Notes: generated by a model from the sequence alone, not told the origin. Shown: positions 40,641 to 50,240, numbered from the stretch's first letter. The stretch: 64,000 bases of DNA from Bacteroidia bacterium (GCA_025454955.1 JALONL010000010.1:1-64000); one strand, 5' to 3'. Numbers and translations: made by a program.

Positions 40641-40952
40641 ATGAGCCGCCTCGATCAACTGCGTACCATGCTGGCCGAAGAACCCGGCGATGCGTTTCTG
40701 CGCTATGCCATTGCTGTAGAACTGGCCGCTTCCGGACAACGCAGCCAGGCCATTGCAGAGGTACAGCAACTTCTTGCCGACCAGCCCGATTACCTCGGCG
40801 CCTACTACCAGCTTGGGCAATGGCTTGAGCAGGAACACAAAACCGCCGAAGCCCTGCACGTATATCACCTCGGTGCCGAACTGGCCCGCAAAACAGGCAA
40901 CCGCAAAACCCTCGGCGAAATAAACGAAGCCATCTGGCTGCTTGAAGACTAA
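40641..40952 (+). CDS. Small TPR-like protein
   Basis: FLRYAIAVELAASGQRSQAIAEVQQLLADQPDYLGAYYQLGQWLEQEHKTAEALHVYHLG. Confidence 0.75.
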   Translation: MSRLDQLRTMLAEEPGDAFLRYAIAVELAASGQRSQAIAEVQQLLADQPDYLGAYYQLGQWLEQEHKTAEALHVYHLGAELARKTGNRKTLGEINEAIWLLED

Positions 40953-40957
40953 CGCCC

Positions 40958-41308
40958 ATGCGCAAATTCCTCCCCGCCGCCTTGCTGCTCCTGCTCACCG
41001 CCTGTCAGGGCAACGACTCGCTCATTACCGGCACCTGGACATTGCAGCAGGAAACCACATCGGTGGGCACACCCCTTGAAGGAGCCAAAGGCACACTCAC
41101 ACTCGATCCCGCAGGTACATACACACTCAAAGAAACCGCCACCTCCACCGGCCAGTGGTACCTGCTTAAACACCGCGACACCGAAAAACGCGCCCTGCGC
41201 CTCGATGCCACTGAAGGGGTGTTTAATATTTATTCGGTAGATACGCTTACGGCTTCGCGCATGGTGCTGCGCACGGGTTTCGGGCGGCGTATGGTGTATG
41301 TGAAGTAA
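40958..41308 (+). CDS. Small lipocalin-like lipoprotein
   Basis: LLLLTACQGN lipobox; LITGTWTLQQETT...GTLTLDPAGTYTLKET. Confidence 0.65.
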   Translation: MRKFLPAALLLLLTACQGNDSLITGTWTLQQETTSVGTPLEGAKGTLTLDPAGTYTLKETATSTGQWYLLKHRDTEKRALRLDATEGVFNIYSVDTLTASRMVLRTGFGRRMVYVK

Positions 41309-41314
41309 TGCAGG

Positions 41315-42742
41315 TCAGATTCTGAACAGCACGGCAAAAATGAGTCGGCTTTCGCTGCGTACCAGGTCGGGGCGCCAGGAGGGAGGCAAAGGTGCCGTGG
41401 TGTATCCGGTGGGCGAAGTTACCCCGCCATTGCCGGCAAAATAGGGCACGCTGGCATTGCGGTACACAAACTCGGCGCGGAAGGTAAGGCTTTGATTGGG
41501 CATGAAATCAATATTGGCCGAGCAGTCCCAGGCCGTAAACTTATCGCCCGGATTGGCACTGAACGGAAACGCCCCTTCGGTTTGCAGCGGATTGTTTGGG
41601 TCGGGCAGCGGGCTGGCTTCGCCGGTGGGATAAAGCACCAGGTAGCGGCCCGGATTGGTCATTACGCCACCCCCCACAGTAAACGCCAGTTTGTTTTGGT
41701 AAAACCAGATACGGTGATAAAACATGGCACTGGCAAAATACTGTTCGGGCCCGCGTGTGCTGTCGCTTCCATCGAAACCATCAACCCCGCCGCCTTTTTC
41801 AAAACCCACATCGCCGGTAAACGAAAAAGCCATGCGCGAAATGCCTTTTGAGGCCGGCCGGTTCAGGTAGCGTACCAGCACACTGTTGTCGCTGTGAAAG
41901 CGTTTGCGCCCGGGCAACCCTGCCGCATCGGTGCCGTAATAGTTGTTGGTAAGCAGTTTCAGGTTGCTGTGGGGTGTCCATGTAATGTTGCCGCCAATGC
42001 CGGGCATACTGTTAAACTTGCCGTAACTCTGCCAGCCGTTTATGAGCCAGGGCTCAATCTTGAGTTTTTTGTTGGGAAAAATCTGCACACGCACCCCGTT
42101 AAAAAACCAGGGCGTATTATCAGAAGTAAATGAAGCCTGATACTCCCAGTTTTCGGGCTGGTAAAACGAGTTCAGTCCGATATAGGAAAGAAACAATCCC
42201 GCATCAATATTTATTCCTTCCCATTTGTCGATGTGATAACCGGCATAAGCCTCGCTGAGGTAGCGGTACACATCGGCAAGCTGATACTGGCCACGGTACG
42301 GACTGAGATCGTTGCGCGGAACCACTATGGAGCGTGTGCCAAACTGCGTCATAAAACGGGCGCGTGCATTTTTATAATTGAACTCACCGCCAAAGTGAAG
42401 CCCCGAAAGCTGCACCTCGTTGTTGCGTGCCAGTGCGGTAGAGCCTACCACCGTGTTGTCGATGGGTTTGTTAAACGACCAGGTATAATTAATGTCAATT
42501 AACACACTTGGCGTAAAGTACTTCAGATTGGGCCAGATATTTTCTGTTCGTCTGTCGCTGCCGTTTGCCCAGCTCATGTCAATAATACTGTCGTCAGTTG
42601 CAGACTTCCACTGATATGGAGCCAGTGAACGCGAAGAAGAATCGGTATGGATACCTGTAAATAAATCCTGTGCATGTATTGCACTTTGCGCAGTGAAGCA
42701 CAGCAGGGCGGCGCAGGCAACTGCTTTTTTGAAAAGTTTCAT
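41315..42742 (-). CDS. Outer-membrane beta-barrel porin
   Basis: signal peptide; alternating aromatic beta-strand pattern; C-term SRLIFAVLFRI. Confidence 0.75.
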   Translation of the reverse strand: MKLFKKAVACAALLCFTAQSAIHAQDLFTGIHTDSSSRSLAPYQWKSATDDSIIDMSWANGSDRRTENIWPNLKYFTPSVLIDINYTWSFNKPIDNTVVGSTALARNNEVQLSGLHFGGEFNYKNARARFMTQFGTRSIVVPRNDLSPYRGQYQLADVYRYLSEAYAGYHIDKWEGINIDAGLFLSYIGLNSFYQPENWEYQASFTSDNTPWFFNGVRVQIFPNKKLKIEPWLINGWQSYGKFNSMPGIGGNITWTPHSNLKLLTNNYYGTDAAGLPGRKRFHSDNSVLVRYLNRPASKGISRMAFSFTGDVGFEKGGGVDGFDGSDSTRGPEQYFASAMFYHRIWFYQNKLAFTVGGGVMTNPGRYLVLYPTGEASPLPDPNNPLQTEGAFPFSANPGDKFTAWDCSANIDFMPNQSLTFRAEFVYRNASVPYFAGNGGVTSPTGYTTAPLPPSWRPDLVRSESRLIFAVLFRI

Positions 42743-42753
42743 AAGGTATTGAA

Positions 42754-42849
42754 TTAATTATTTCGGGTAAGAGTGATAGTTTCTTTGGCCTGATACACGA
42801 GCGGATATTGCTCAATCACCACATCGTTTTTGTTGAGGCCAAAGGCTTT
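42754..42849 (-). pseudogene. Possible C-terminal remnant of a K+ transporter (Kup-like)
   Basis: in-frame KAFGLNKNDVVIEQYPLVYQAKETITLTRNN* preceded immediately by a TGA. Confidence 0.35.
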
Positions 42850-42947
42850 TCATACATCAGAAATTGATGCTGCAAAGTTGCTCCCGATTTCATGTGTGAA
42901 TTATAAAATCAGCGTCGATTCGTATAAAGAAAATATAAAGACGGGGT

Positions 42948-43625
42948 TTATACGAAGCGGTAACCAATGCCGCTTTCGGTAACCAGCAGTGCCGGACTGT
43001 TGGGGTTGTCTTCGATTTTTTTCCGGAGTGTGCCCACAAATACGCGCAGGTATTGTGTTTCCGACTGATACGCCACACCCCATATTTCCTTGAGAATGTA
43101 CTGATGCGTAAGTACGCGCCCGGCATTGCGTGCAAACAATGCCAGAAGACTGAATTCAGTGGCGGTGAGTTTAAGCGGTTTCCCGTTTTTGCTGGCCGTT
43201 CTTGCCGAAAGATCAATGGTAAGATTTCCGCTTTCGATTACTGCTTTGGCTGTAGAGTCTGTATTTCTGCGAATGGCCGAGCGGATGCGCGCAAGCAGTT
43301 CGGCGCTGCGGAATGGTTTGGATAAATAGTCGGTAGCCCCAAGATCGAGGGCGGTTACCACGTCTTCTTCGCCGTTATTTACCGAAAGAATAATTACGGG
43401 TTTTCCATACCATGTACGCAGGTTGCGCAGCACTTCGTGGCCGCTCTGGTCGGGCAGGGCAAGGTCGAGCAGAATCAGGTCGGGCGGGTGCGAGGCGGCC
43501 TGAATGATGCCATCGCGGCCGGTGGCGGCTTCTCTTACTTTATAGCCGTTACTCTCCAATGTAATGTTAAGCAGCTTTCTTATCTGCGGCTCATCGTCAA
43601 TAATAAGTATCTCCGCGTTATTCAT
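42948..43625 (-). CDS. OmpR/KdpE-like response regulator
   Basis: ILIIDDEPQIRKLLNITLESNGYKVREA...LILLDLALPDQSGHEVL; KILKEIWG-like winged helix. Confidence 0.9.
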   Translation of the reverse strand: MNNAEILIIDDEPQIRKLLNITLESNGYKVREAATGRDGIIQAASHPPDLILLDLALPDQSGHEVLRNLRTWYGKPVIILSVNNGEEDVVTALDLGATDYLSKPFRSAELLARIRSAIRRNTDSTAKAVIESGNLTIDLSARTASKNGKPLKLTATEFSLLALFARNAGRVLTHQYILKEIWGVAYQSETQYLRVFVGTLRKKIEDNPNSPALLVTESGIGYRFV

Positions 43626-44691
43626 GGTGCAGTTGGTTCATGTACGAAGCCGGGAAGCGGAAGCGGAGTATAAATTTTGCTCCCGGATTATTGTCGAGCA
43701 GTTCAATTTCACCCTGCATGGCTTCGGTAAGCCCTTTTACTATGGAAAGCCCCAATCCGCTTCCTCCGGGTTTTGAATCGGGCAGGCGATAAAACTTTTC
43801 GAAAACAGCCGCACGTTCTGCGGCCGGAAATCCGTTTCCATTATCGCCGACAGAAATTATACAGGTTTCGTTTTCAAACGCGGTGGTGATTGTTATTTCC
43901 GATTGCGGCAATGTGTATTGAATGGCGTTGTGTACAAGATTGTGAATTATCTGCTGCATCAGCACCTCATCAAAAAACAAAAGAGGGAGGTTGTTTTCGG
44001 CCGTGAAAATAATTTCGCGTTTGTTTTCGCGGGTATTGTCTGCCACTACCGCGGCTATCAGTTCATTCAGGTCGCACCAGTTGTTTTTCAGTTTCAGCAT
44101 TCCGCTTTCAATCCGGCTCATGTTGAGCAGGTTTTCTACCTGGCGGTTGAGGCGCATACCGGCGTTTCCTATTTCTTGCAGCAGTTGTTGCTGTTGTGCG
44201 GGGTTAAGGTTTTTGCTTTCCAGCAAAGTGTCCACACCGCCTATTACGGTTGAAATGGGTGTGCGCAACTCATGCGAAAGCGAATTGAGCAGGGTGTTGT
44301 AAAGGCGGATGGTTTTTTCTTTCTCCTCACGGTCTCGCGCCTTTTTTTCGGCATTGCGAATCTGATAGGAGAGTGTGGTGTTTATGAGTGCCACAATGAA
44401 GTACAGCAGAAACATGAGTGTATCTTCGGCTGTTTCGATGTGAAACGTAAATATGGGAGGAATAAAAAAGTAGTTCCAGATACCCGCACTGAGCACCGCC
44501 GACAGCAGCACCGGAAGCCGCGCAAACAGCATGGCCAGCAGCGATACGGTGAGCAGCAGCAGCAGTGCCACTACCTTATAGCCAATTTGCGGCTGCATAA
44601 AGTAGCACACTCCGGCCACCAGAAGCACCAATACACTGCAAATACCAATTTGCATGAATGTATTGATCTTTCTGGTTTCAGACAGCCGCAA
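43618..44691 (-). CDS. DUF4118 sensor histidine kinase (KdpD-like, lacking N-terminal KdpD/USP domains)
   Basis: SVLSAGIWNYFFIPPIFTFHIETAEDTLMFLLYFIVALI; SLSHELRTPISTVIGG; GSGLGLSIVKGL. Confidence 0.88.
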   Translation of the reverse strand: MRLSETRKINTFMQIGICSVLVLLVAGVCYFMQPQIGYKVVALLLLLTVSLLAMLFARLPVLLSAVLSAGIWNYFFIPPIFTFHIETAEDTLMFLLYFIVALINTTLSYQIRNAEKKARDREEKEKTIRLYNTLLNSLSHELRTPISTVIGGVDTLLESKNLNPAQQQQLLQEIGNAGMRLNRQVENLLNMSRIESGMLKLKNNWCDLNELIAAVVADNTRENKREIIFTAENNLPLLFFDEVLMQQIIHNLVHNAIQYTLPQSEITITTAFENETCIISVGDNGNGFPAAERAAVFEKFYRLPDSKPGGSGLGLSIVKGLTEAMQGEIELLDNNPGAKFILRFRFPASYMNQLHHE

Positions 44692-44749
44692 GCGATGGTG
44701 AATTTATGAGTGACAGGGCGGCAATACCATATTGCCCTGACTTGCTTTT

Positions 44750-45799
44750 CTATTTAAACGACCAGTCGTAAGTATGCAATTCCTCCACACATTTGGTAAG
44801 CAACTGAATGGAGTGTGCAATATCGTCTTTATTGCACATTTCAATAACCTGATGAATGTGACGTGTAGGAATAGACACCGCACCGGCAATGGCTCCTCCG
44901 GCGCTGTAACGCTGTATGCCGGCCGTGTCGGTGCCGCCGGCGGGCAGGAGTTCCATCTGGTAGGGAATTTTGTGCTTCTCGGCTGTCTGGCGCATAAACT
45001 CTACCATGCGGTAATCGCAAATGGTGGATGAGTCCATTACTTTAATGGCGGTTCCTTTGCCGAGTTCGGTTACGCGCTCGTGTTCTTTGGCGCCGGGCAC
45101 GTCGAAGGCAATGGTGGTATCGAGTCCGAAACCAAAATCGGGATTGATGGCCAGGGCCGAAGCCTGTACGCCGCGCAGGCCCACTTCTTCCTGCACGGTA
45201 AATACGGCGTAGGTATCGTAGGCCGGTTTTTTAAGTGTGCGCAGTGTTTCAATGAGTATGTACACCGACACGCGGTTGTCGAGCGATTTGCAGTTTACGC
45301 AGTTGCCCATTTCAATGAGTGCGCGTTCGCGTGTAACGGTGTCGCCCACGCGCACCAGTTTTTCCACTTCTTTTTTGGGCAGGCCGAGATCGATAAAGTA
45401 ATCGCCAATGGGCACTACTTTGTTGCGTTCTTCGGGGCTCATCATGTGTATGGGTTTCGAGCCCATAACGCCAATTACATCTTTGCGGCCGTGTACAATT
45501 ACGCGCTGCGCGGTAAGTGTTTTGGGGTCGAAACCGCCGAGCGGAATAAAATGCAGGAAGCCGCGGTCGTCGATGCTGGTTACAATGAAACCGATTTCGT
45601 CCATGTGTGCGGCAATCATTACCTTCTTTGCGCTGCTTTTGCCTTTGCGCAGGGCGGTAATGTTGCCCATGTTGTCGATGCTAATTTCGTCGGCGTGCTT
45701 TTTTATTTCGCGCAGCACAAGTTCGCGTATGCGTTGTTCGTGTCCGGGTGCGCCCGGAGTTTCGCAAATGGTGCCGAGCAGGGCGGTGTTTACTTTCAT
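44750..45799 (-). CDS. M42 family metallopeptidase
   Basis: CETPGAPGHEQRIRELV...MIAAHMDEIGFIVTSI...VFTVQEEVGLRGVQAS. Confidence 0.92.
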   Translation of the reverse strand: MKVNTALLGTICETPGAPGHEQRIRELVLREIKKHADEISIDNMGNITALRKGKSSAKKVMIAAHMDEIGFIVTSIDDRGFLHFIPLGGFDPKTLTAQRVIVHGRKDVIGVMGSKPIHMMSPEERNKVVPIGDYFIDLGLPKKEVEKLVRVGDTVTRERALIEMGNCVNCKSLDNRVSVYILIETLRTLKKPAYDTYAVFTVQEEVGLRGVQASALAINPDFGFGLDTTIAFDVPGAKEHERVTELGKGTAIKVMDSSTICDYRMVEFMRQTAEKHKIPYQMELLPAGGTDTAGIQRYSAGGAIAGAVSIPTRHIHQVIEMCNKDDIAHSIQLLTKCVEELHTYDWSFK

Positions 45800-45831
45800 T
45801 GTATGCGTTTGTGGGGGCAATTTACGCGGAA

Positions 45832-47295
45832 TTATTCTACGATGCTTAGTTTTATCATGTTCGATTTGCCTTTCTCGCTCAGCGGAATGCTGGCGGTGTT
45901 CACGATGAAATCGTCTTTCACCACCAGGCCTTCTTTTTTGAGAATGAATTTGATGTCGGCAATGGTATGGTCGGTGCTGATGTTTTTATCGTAGTAATAA
46001 CCGCGCACGCCCCAAACCAGACTGAGCTGGGTGAGAATGCTGTAATTGTCGGTAAACACAAAAATGCTGGCGCGGGGGCGGTAGCTCGAAATGCGAAATG
46101 CCGTGTAGCCCGACTGTGTCATGGTAATAATGGCTGCCGCATTGGTGTGGCGGGCAAGCTGTGTGGCGGCGTAGCAGATATGGTCTGATACGTAGCGTTC
46201 GTCGGTACTGAACAGCGGCGGGCGTTCGCCGTAGTAGAGCGTGTGTTCTTCTTCTACCTGGGCAATAATTTTCGACATGGCTTCCACCACTTTGTGGGGG
46301 TGTTTGCCCACCGATGTTTCGCCGCTCAGCATTACGGCATCGGCGCCGTCCATTACCGAGTTGGCCACGTCGTTTACTTCGGCGCGGCTGGGCGAAATAT
46401 TGGTAATCATGCTTTCCATCATTTGTGTGGCAATGATTACCGGCTTGGAAGCCGCGAGGCATTTGCGCACCAGCATTTTCTGTATTACGGGCACACGCTG
46501 CATGGGCACTTCCACACCGAGGTCGCCGCGGGCCACCATGAGGGCATCGGTTTCGCGGATAATGTTGTCGATATCGCTTACCGCTTCGGGCTTTTCAATT
46601 TTGGCAATTACGCGGGCCTTGCTGGCGGGATCGATATTGCGGATAATGTGTTTGAGCTCGATAATATCGGCCCCCGAACGCACAAACGAAAGCCCGATCC
46701 AGTCGAACTGCTGCTGCAGCGCAAATTCGAGATCCTGCAAATCTTTGGGTGTGAGGCAGGGCAGCGAAATTCTGGTGTTGGGCAGGTTCACGCCTTTTTT
46801 GGAGGAGAGAATGCCGCCGTGTACCACCTGTGCCTGTACTTCGTCGGTTTTGTTGGTGGATACCACGCGCAGCACTAACTTTCCATCGTCGATGAGGATG
46901 TTTTCGTCCACCTTCACGTCTTTCGGAAACTGCGGGTAGGTGATATACACTTTCTCGGCGGTGCCGGTCATTTCGTGGGTGGTGAAGGTGAGTATTTGTC
47001 CTTCTTTAATTTCCACGCCGTTGTTTTCCACCACGCCGATGCGGAGTTTAGGCCCCTGCAAATCGCCGAGGATGGAAATGTGTGTGCCGAGTTTGCGGTT
47101 TACTTCGCGGATGTGTTTAACGACGGTAATTACATCGTCGTATTTGCCGTGCGAGAAGTTGATGCGGAACACATCGGCCCCGGCGCGGGCCATTTCTTCG
47201 AGCATTTCGGGCGTTGACGAGGCAGGCCCCAGTGTGGCTACAATTTTTGTGCGGTTAAACTGAATGCGTTCGGATTCCTGAATTTGAGTTGACAT
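45832..47295 (-). CDS. pyk: Pyruvate kinase
   Basis: RTKIVATLGPASSTPEML...VFRINFSHG...VARGDLGVEVPMQRVPVIQK...ATQMMESMI. Confidence 0.97.
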   Translation of the reverse strand: MSTQIQESERIQFNRTKIVATLGPASSTPEMLEEMARAGADVFRINFSHGKYDDVITVVKHIREVNRKLGTHISILGDLQGPKLRIGVVENNGVEIKEGQILTFTTHEMTGTAEKVYITYPQFPKDVKVDENILIDDGKLVLRVVSTNKTDEVQAQVVHGGILSSKKGVNLPNTRISLPCLTPKDLQDLEFALQQQFDWIGLSFVRSGADIIELKHIIRNIDPASKARVIAKIEKPEAVSDIDNIIRETDALMVARGDLGVEVPMQRVPVIQKMLVRKCLAASKPVIIATQMMESMITNISPSRAEVNDVANSVMDGADAVMLSGETSVGKHPHKVVEAMSKIIAQVEEEHTLYYGERPPLFSTDERYVSDHICYAATQLARHTNAAAIITMTQSGYTAFRISSYRPRASIFVFTDNYSILTQLSLVWGVRGYYYDKNISTDHTIADIKFILKKEGLVVKDDFIVNTASIPLSEKGKSNMIKLSIVE

Positions 47296-47323
47296 AATTG
47301 GTTATGATTCGATAGTGTGATAA

Positions 47324-47743
47324 TCAGAATAAAAGGTTTTGCCGCGATTTAAGCTGTTCGGGCACCAGCGGAAAGACGAGCAGCACAAACGGAATATTGC
47401 GCAGGGCAGCCAGCATGGTTTCCTGGTCGCTGCGGCCAAAAGGCCCCTTGGCCACGAAAAAATAATCGGCCTGATGCTGTTCGGGCACCAGCAGCCCGCG
47501 GTCGCCCCGGTTGGCCACCAGAAAGCAGGCAGTATCATTGTCCATATTCTCGTGCATATACAGCAGGAATTTCGATTCCGGATCGCCTTTTTTGAGGGCA
47601 ATGGACAAGGGTGCGGTAAGCTCCATATCGAGCGCCAGCGCCTTGTTTACGGCCCAGCAAAGCCGGTACGGTTTTTCGTGACAGGAAATTCCGGTCAGGA
47701 TGAAATCGTAATCGTAGTCTATATCAAGCCTGAATTTGCCCAT
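47324..47743 (-). CDS. IPExxxVDY family protein
   Basis: small protein upstream of pyk; LDIDYDYDFILTGISCHEKPYRLCWAVN. Confidence 0.7.
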   Translation of the reverse strand: MGKFRLDIDYDYDFILTGISCHEKPYRLCWAVNKALALDMELTAPLSIALKKGDPESKFLLYMHENMDNDTACFLVANRGDRGLLVPEQHQADYFFVAKGPFGRSDQETMLAALRNIPFVLLVFPLVPEQLKSRQNLLF

Positions 47744-47837
47744 GCAGACAGGTAAAGATACGGGGGATTTGGGGTTTTGGGGGCGATTTCATTAGAAATT
47801 AACGGAAGGATAAGGTATTTTGGAACGCCGGACGGAA

Positions 47838-47964
47838 TGGGTTTCTAGCCCGGGGTGTAGTGGAAATGCAGTTTTTGGCAGGATGTTTTTTTCTATTGCG
47901 ATGCTGCATTGGAGCGGAACACCGGAGCCGGGCGGTTTTATATGGCATCGGTTGGTTCGCTCCC
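47838..47964 (+). repeat. Structured dispersed repeat, copy E3
   Basis: nested stems GCCCGG (47848-47853)/CCGGGC (47928-47933), GGTGT (47854-47858)/ACACC (47919-47923), AATGCAG (47865-47871)/CTGCATT (47904-47910); ends ggttcgctccc. Confidence 0.65.
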
Positions 47965-48043
47965 TATTTTTATTTTCTGAAAAATTGTGCGCATCCTTTT
48001 TGCAGCCGCGATAGTTGTTTTACCTTCCGGCAAAATTTACCCC

Positions 48044-48778
48044 ATGAAACGCATTTTCCTGCTTTTTGCTGTGCTTACGTTGTTGCCGCTGAGCAGCAAT
48101 GCCTGTTCGTGTGCGCCCAATTCGCCCAACAACTATTGCCTTACACTAAGCACCGATACCACCATACGCACCGTGATTATGGCCGAAAAGGTATCGGATT
48201 ATCACTATGGCATGTATGTGCGTGTAATTTCCGTGCTCAGCGGCATCACACCGCCCGACACGCTGCTTGTGTGGGGCGATCACGGCGGACTATGCCGGGT
48301 GTACACCAGCTCGTTCAGCAATGGCGATACGCTTATTCTCGCCCTTCAGCAATGCGATACATTCGGCAATGTAATGGTGAATCCGCAATACCCGCCCAAT
48401 CTGGAGTCGGCGGCCGATTATCAGCTTTCTATTTGCGGCGTGTATCATTTGCGGGTGAATAATGGAAACGTGCAGGGGGCGGTTACCTCCGCCAATTTGC
48501 AATTTTATCCGCTGGGCGTGTTTCTGGCTAATACGTGTATTACGCTTTCTGTGGGGTCGGCGCATACGGCTGTGGTGCCGGAGGTTTATCCTAATCCGGC
48601 CAGCGATGTAATACGCATCAGTAATTTGCCGGCGGGGGAAGTGGTGCGGGTGTATTCGGCGGCGGGGCAGTTGGTGTTTACGGCTGATGCTTCGGGGGAA
48701 ATTGGGGTGGGGGAGTTGGCGCCGGGGGTTTATTTTTTGCGGAGTTCTTTGGGGGTGTTGCGGTTTGTGAAGGGGTAG
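48044..48778 (+). CDS. Secreted T9SS type A sorting-domain protein
   Basis: signal peptide; C-term VYPNPASDVIRISNLPAGEVVRVYSAAGQLV...GVYFLRSSLGVLRFVKG. Confidence 0.8.
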   Translation: MKRIFLLFAVLTLLPLSSNACSCAPNSPNNYCLTLSTDTTIRTVIMAEKVSDYHYGMYVRVISVLSGITPPDTLLVWGDHGGLCRVYTSSFSNGDTLILALQQCDTFGNVMVNPQYPPNLESAADYQLSICGVYHLRVNNGNVQGAVTSANLQFYPLGVFLANTCITLSVGSAHTAVVPEVYPNPASDVIRISNLPAGEVVRVYSAAGQLVFTADASGEIGVGELAPGVYFLRSSLGVLRFVKG

Positions 48779-48826
48779 AGGGTAATATGACTGATAAACG
48801 ATTCAAAATCAAATTTTCTTCCATCT

Positions 48827-48859
48827 TGTGTCAAGTTACTCGTTTTTAACTTTGACACA
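48827..48859. terminator. Hairpin TGTGTCAAGTT...AACTTTGACACA
   Basis: inverted repeat with one bulge between convergent genes. Confidence 0.45.
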
Positions 48860-48874
48860 GTTATTTGAACATAC

Positions 48875-49927
48875 TCAAACTTTTTTCAGTTCTTCGATTG
48901 TTTTATTGAATGTTTTCAAAACCCAGTCATAGAAATCTGATTTTGAATTTATTTCCATGCTCTTCCAGATTTCACCCGAGTATTGAGCCGTTCTGGTTCG
49001 GAAATACAGCCCCATTTTGTTTGTTTCAAAATTTCTTGACTCAAGTGCTTCAATTCTATCCAGCAACCAAACCAACAGGCTTTTATTCTTACTCAATCCT
49101 GCATTCTGAAATAATTCAATGACTACAGTAGTAACCCGGGGTGTAGTTTTTAAATAACGGTCAAATTGTTCATTGTAACTAGTATGGCCTAATAACAACT
49201 GAGGGGAATTACAAATAATGTGTTGTTTGAGCGGATCAGTTAAAAAATATTCATATTCGAAATAGAGTGAACTCTTGTGTTTCGGGAATTCCTCTTCTCC
49301 GTTTCTCTCCTTAGAAATTAACACAAATTCAGGATCGACATTTAAATTTTGATAGGCCAACAGTTTATGATGACCATCCAAAATAAACATCGGACTTTCA
49401 GTTGTTCTCATCCATTCGGAACCATCTTTATACGTTCCATATTCATTGAAAACAGCTTGAAAAACAACAGCCTTTGGTCTTAGTCCGCGTTCAATCAGAT
49501 TTTCATAATGTTTTACTCTTGAAGGCTTAATATGCTCCGCAGATTGCGTAAACATTAAGTTGTCGCCCATCGGGTTATAGTAGTTGTATTTAAAGTTGCC
49601 GGGGTTTTCGGATGGGAAATATTGGTAATGCAGTTCGATGTCTGTTCTTTTGTTTCTATCAATAAAGACGAGATATTCACCCGAACTGAAGAGATTCATA
49701 AAATTTAAAACGGCATATTCAATTTCTTCATCTGTGCCATTTATGAGCGTTGCTCCAAATTCTTTTGCGAGGGGTTCATAGTTGGCAGTACATGCAAAGT
49801 ATTTGCCTGCCGATCCGGCGCAGTCATACCAATCTGCTGCAATTGGTTTTCGTACTTTTAAGCAGGTCACAAAACCGTCGCTCAGGATGTCTATTATGCC
49901 TTTACCGTTTTCGATGTGGGTTTTCAT
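48875..49927 (-). CDS. ParB-like N-domain ('DGHHK') protein, accessory
   Basis: PMFILDGHHKLLAYQNLNVDPEFVLI resembles ParB/DUF1015-type DGHHR motif; lower-GC gene. Confidence 0.4.
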   Translation of the reverse strand: MKTHIENGKGIIDILSDGFVTCLKVRKPIAADWYDCAGSAGKYFACTANYEPLAKEFGATLINGTDEEIEYAVLNFMNLFSSGEYLVFIDRNKRTDIELHYQYFPSENPGNFKYNYYNPMGDNLMFTQSAEHIKPSRVKHYENLIERGLRPKAVVFQAVFNEYGTYKDGSEWMRTTESPMFILDGHHKLLAYQNLNVDPEFVLISKERNGEEEFPKHKSSLYFEYEYFLTDPLKQHIICNSPQLLLGHTSYNEQFDRYLKTTPRVTTVVIELFQNAGLSKNKSLLVWLLDRIEALESRNFETNKMGLYFRTRTAQYSGEIWKSMEINSKSDFYDWVLKTFNKTIEELKKV

Positions 49928-50015
49928 CGGCTAACACTTTTGCGAGTTGTCTGTATTTGAAGCAGTGAGTAAGATACGTGTTTGATTTGTTTGTATTGAA
50001 GTAGTTTTATGGAAC

Positions 50016-50240
50016 AGGTGTTTCTGGCAATTTTTTGTTTCTCGTGCATTTTGGAACGCATGGATGTGTTGCCCGCACTTTATCCCAAACCGGGCAGTGA
50101 TGTAATCCGTATCAGTAATTTGCCGGTGGGGGAAGTGGTGCGGGTGTATTCGGCAGCGGGGGAGTTGGTGTTAGTGGCTGATGCTTTGGGGGAGATTGGG
50201 GGCGGAGTTCTTTGGGGGTGTTGCGGTTTGTCAAGAGATG
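50016..50240 (+). pseudogene. Decayed duplicate of the T9SS C-terminal domain of 48044-48778
   Basis: gtgtttctggcaat...gatgtaatccgtatcagtaatttgccggtgggggaagtggtgcgggtgtattcggc near-identical to 48517-48775, with an internal deletion. Confidence 0.75.

Noticed and set aside
47820-48462. Plus-strand ORFs starting at 47820 and 47860
   Set aside because: Cover the structured repeat E3 and run out of frame with the T9SS gene; no protein-like features.
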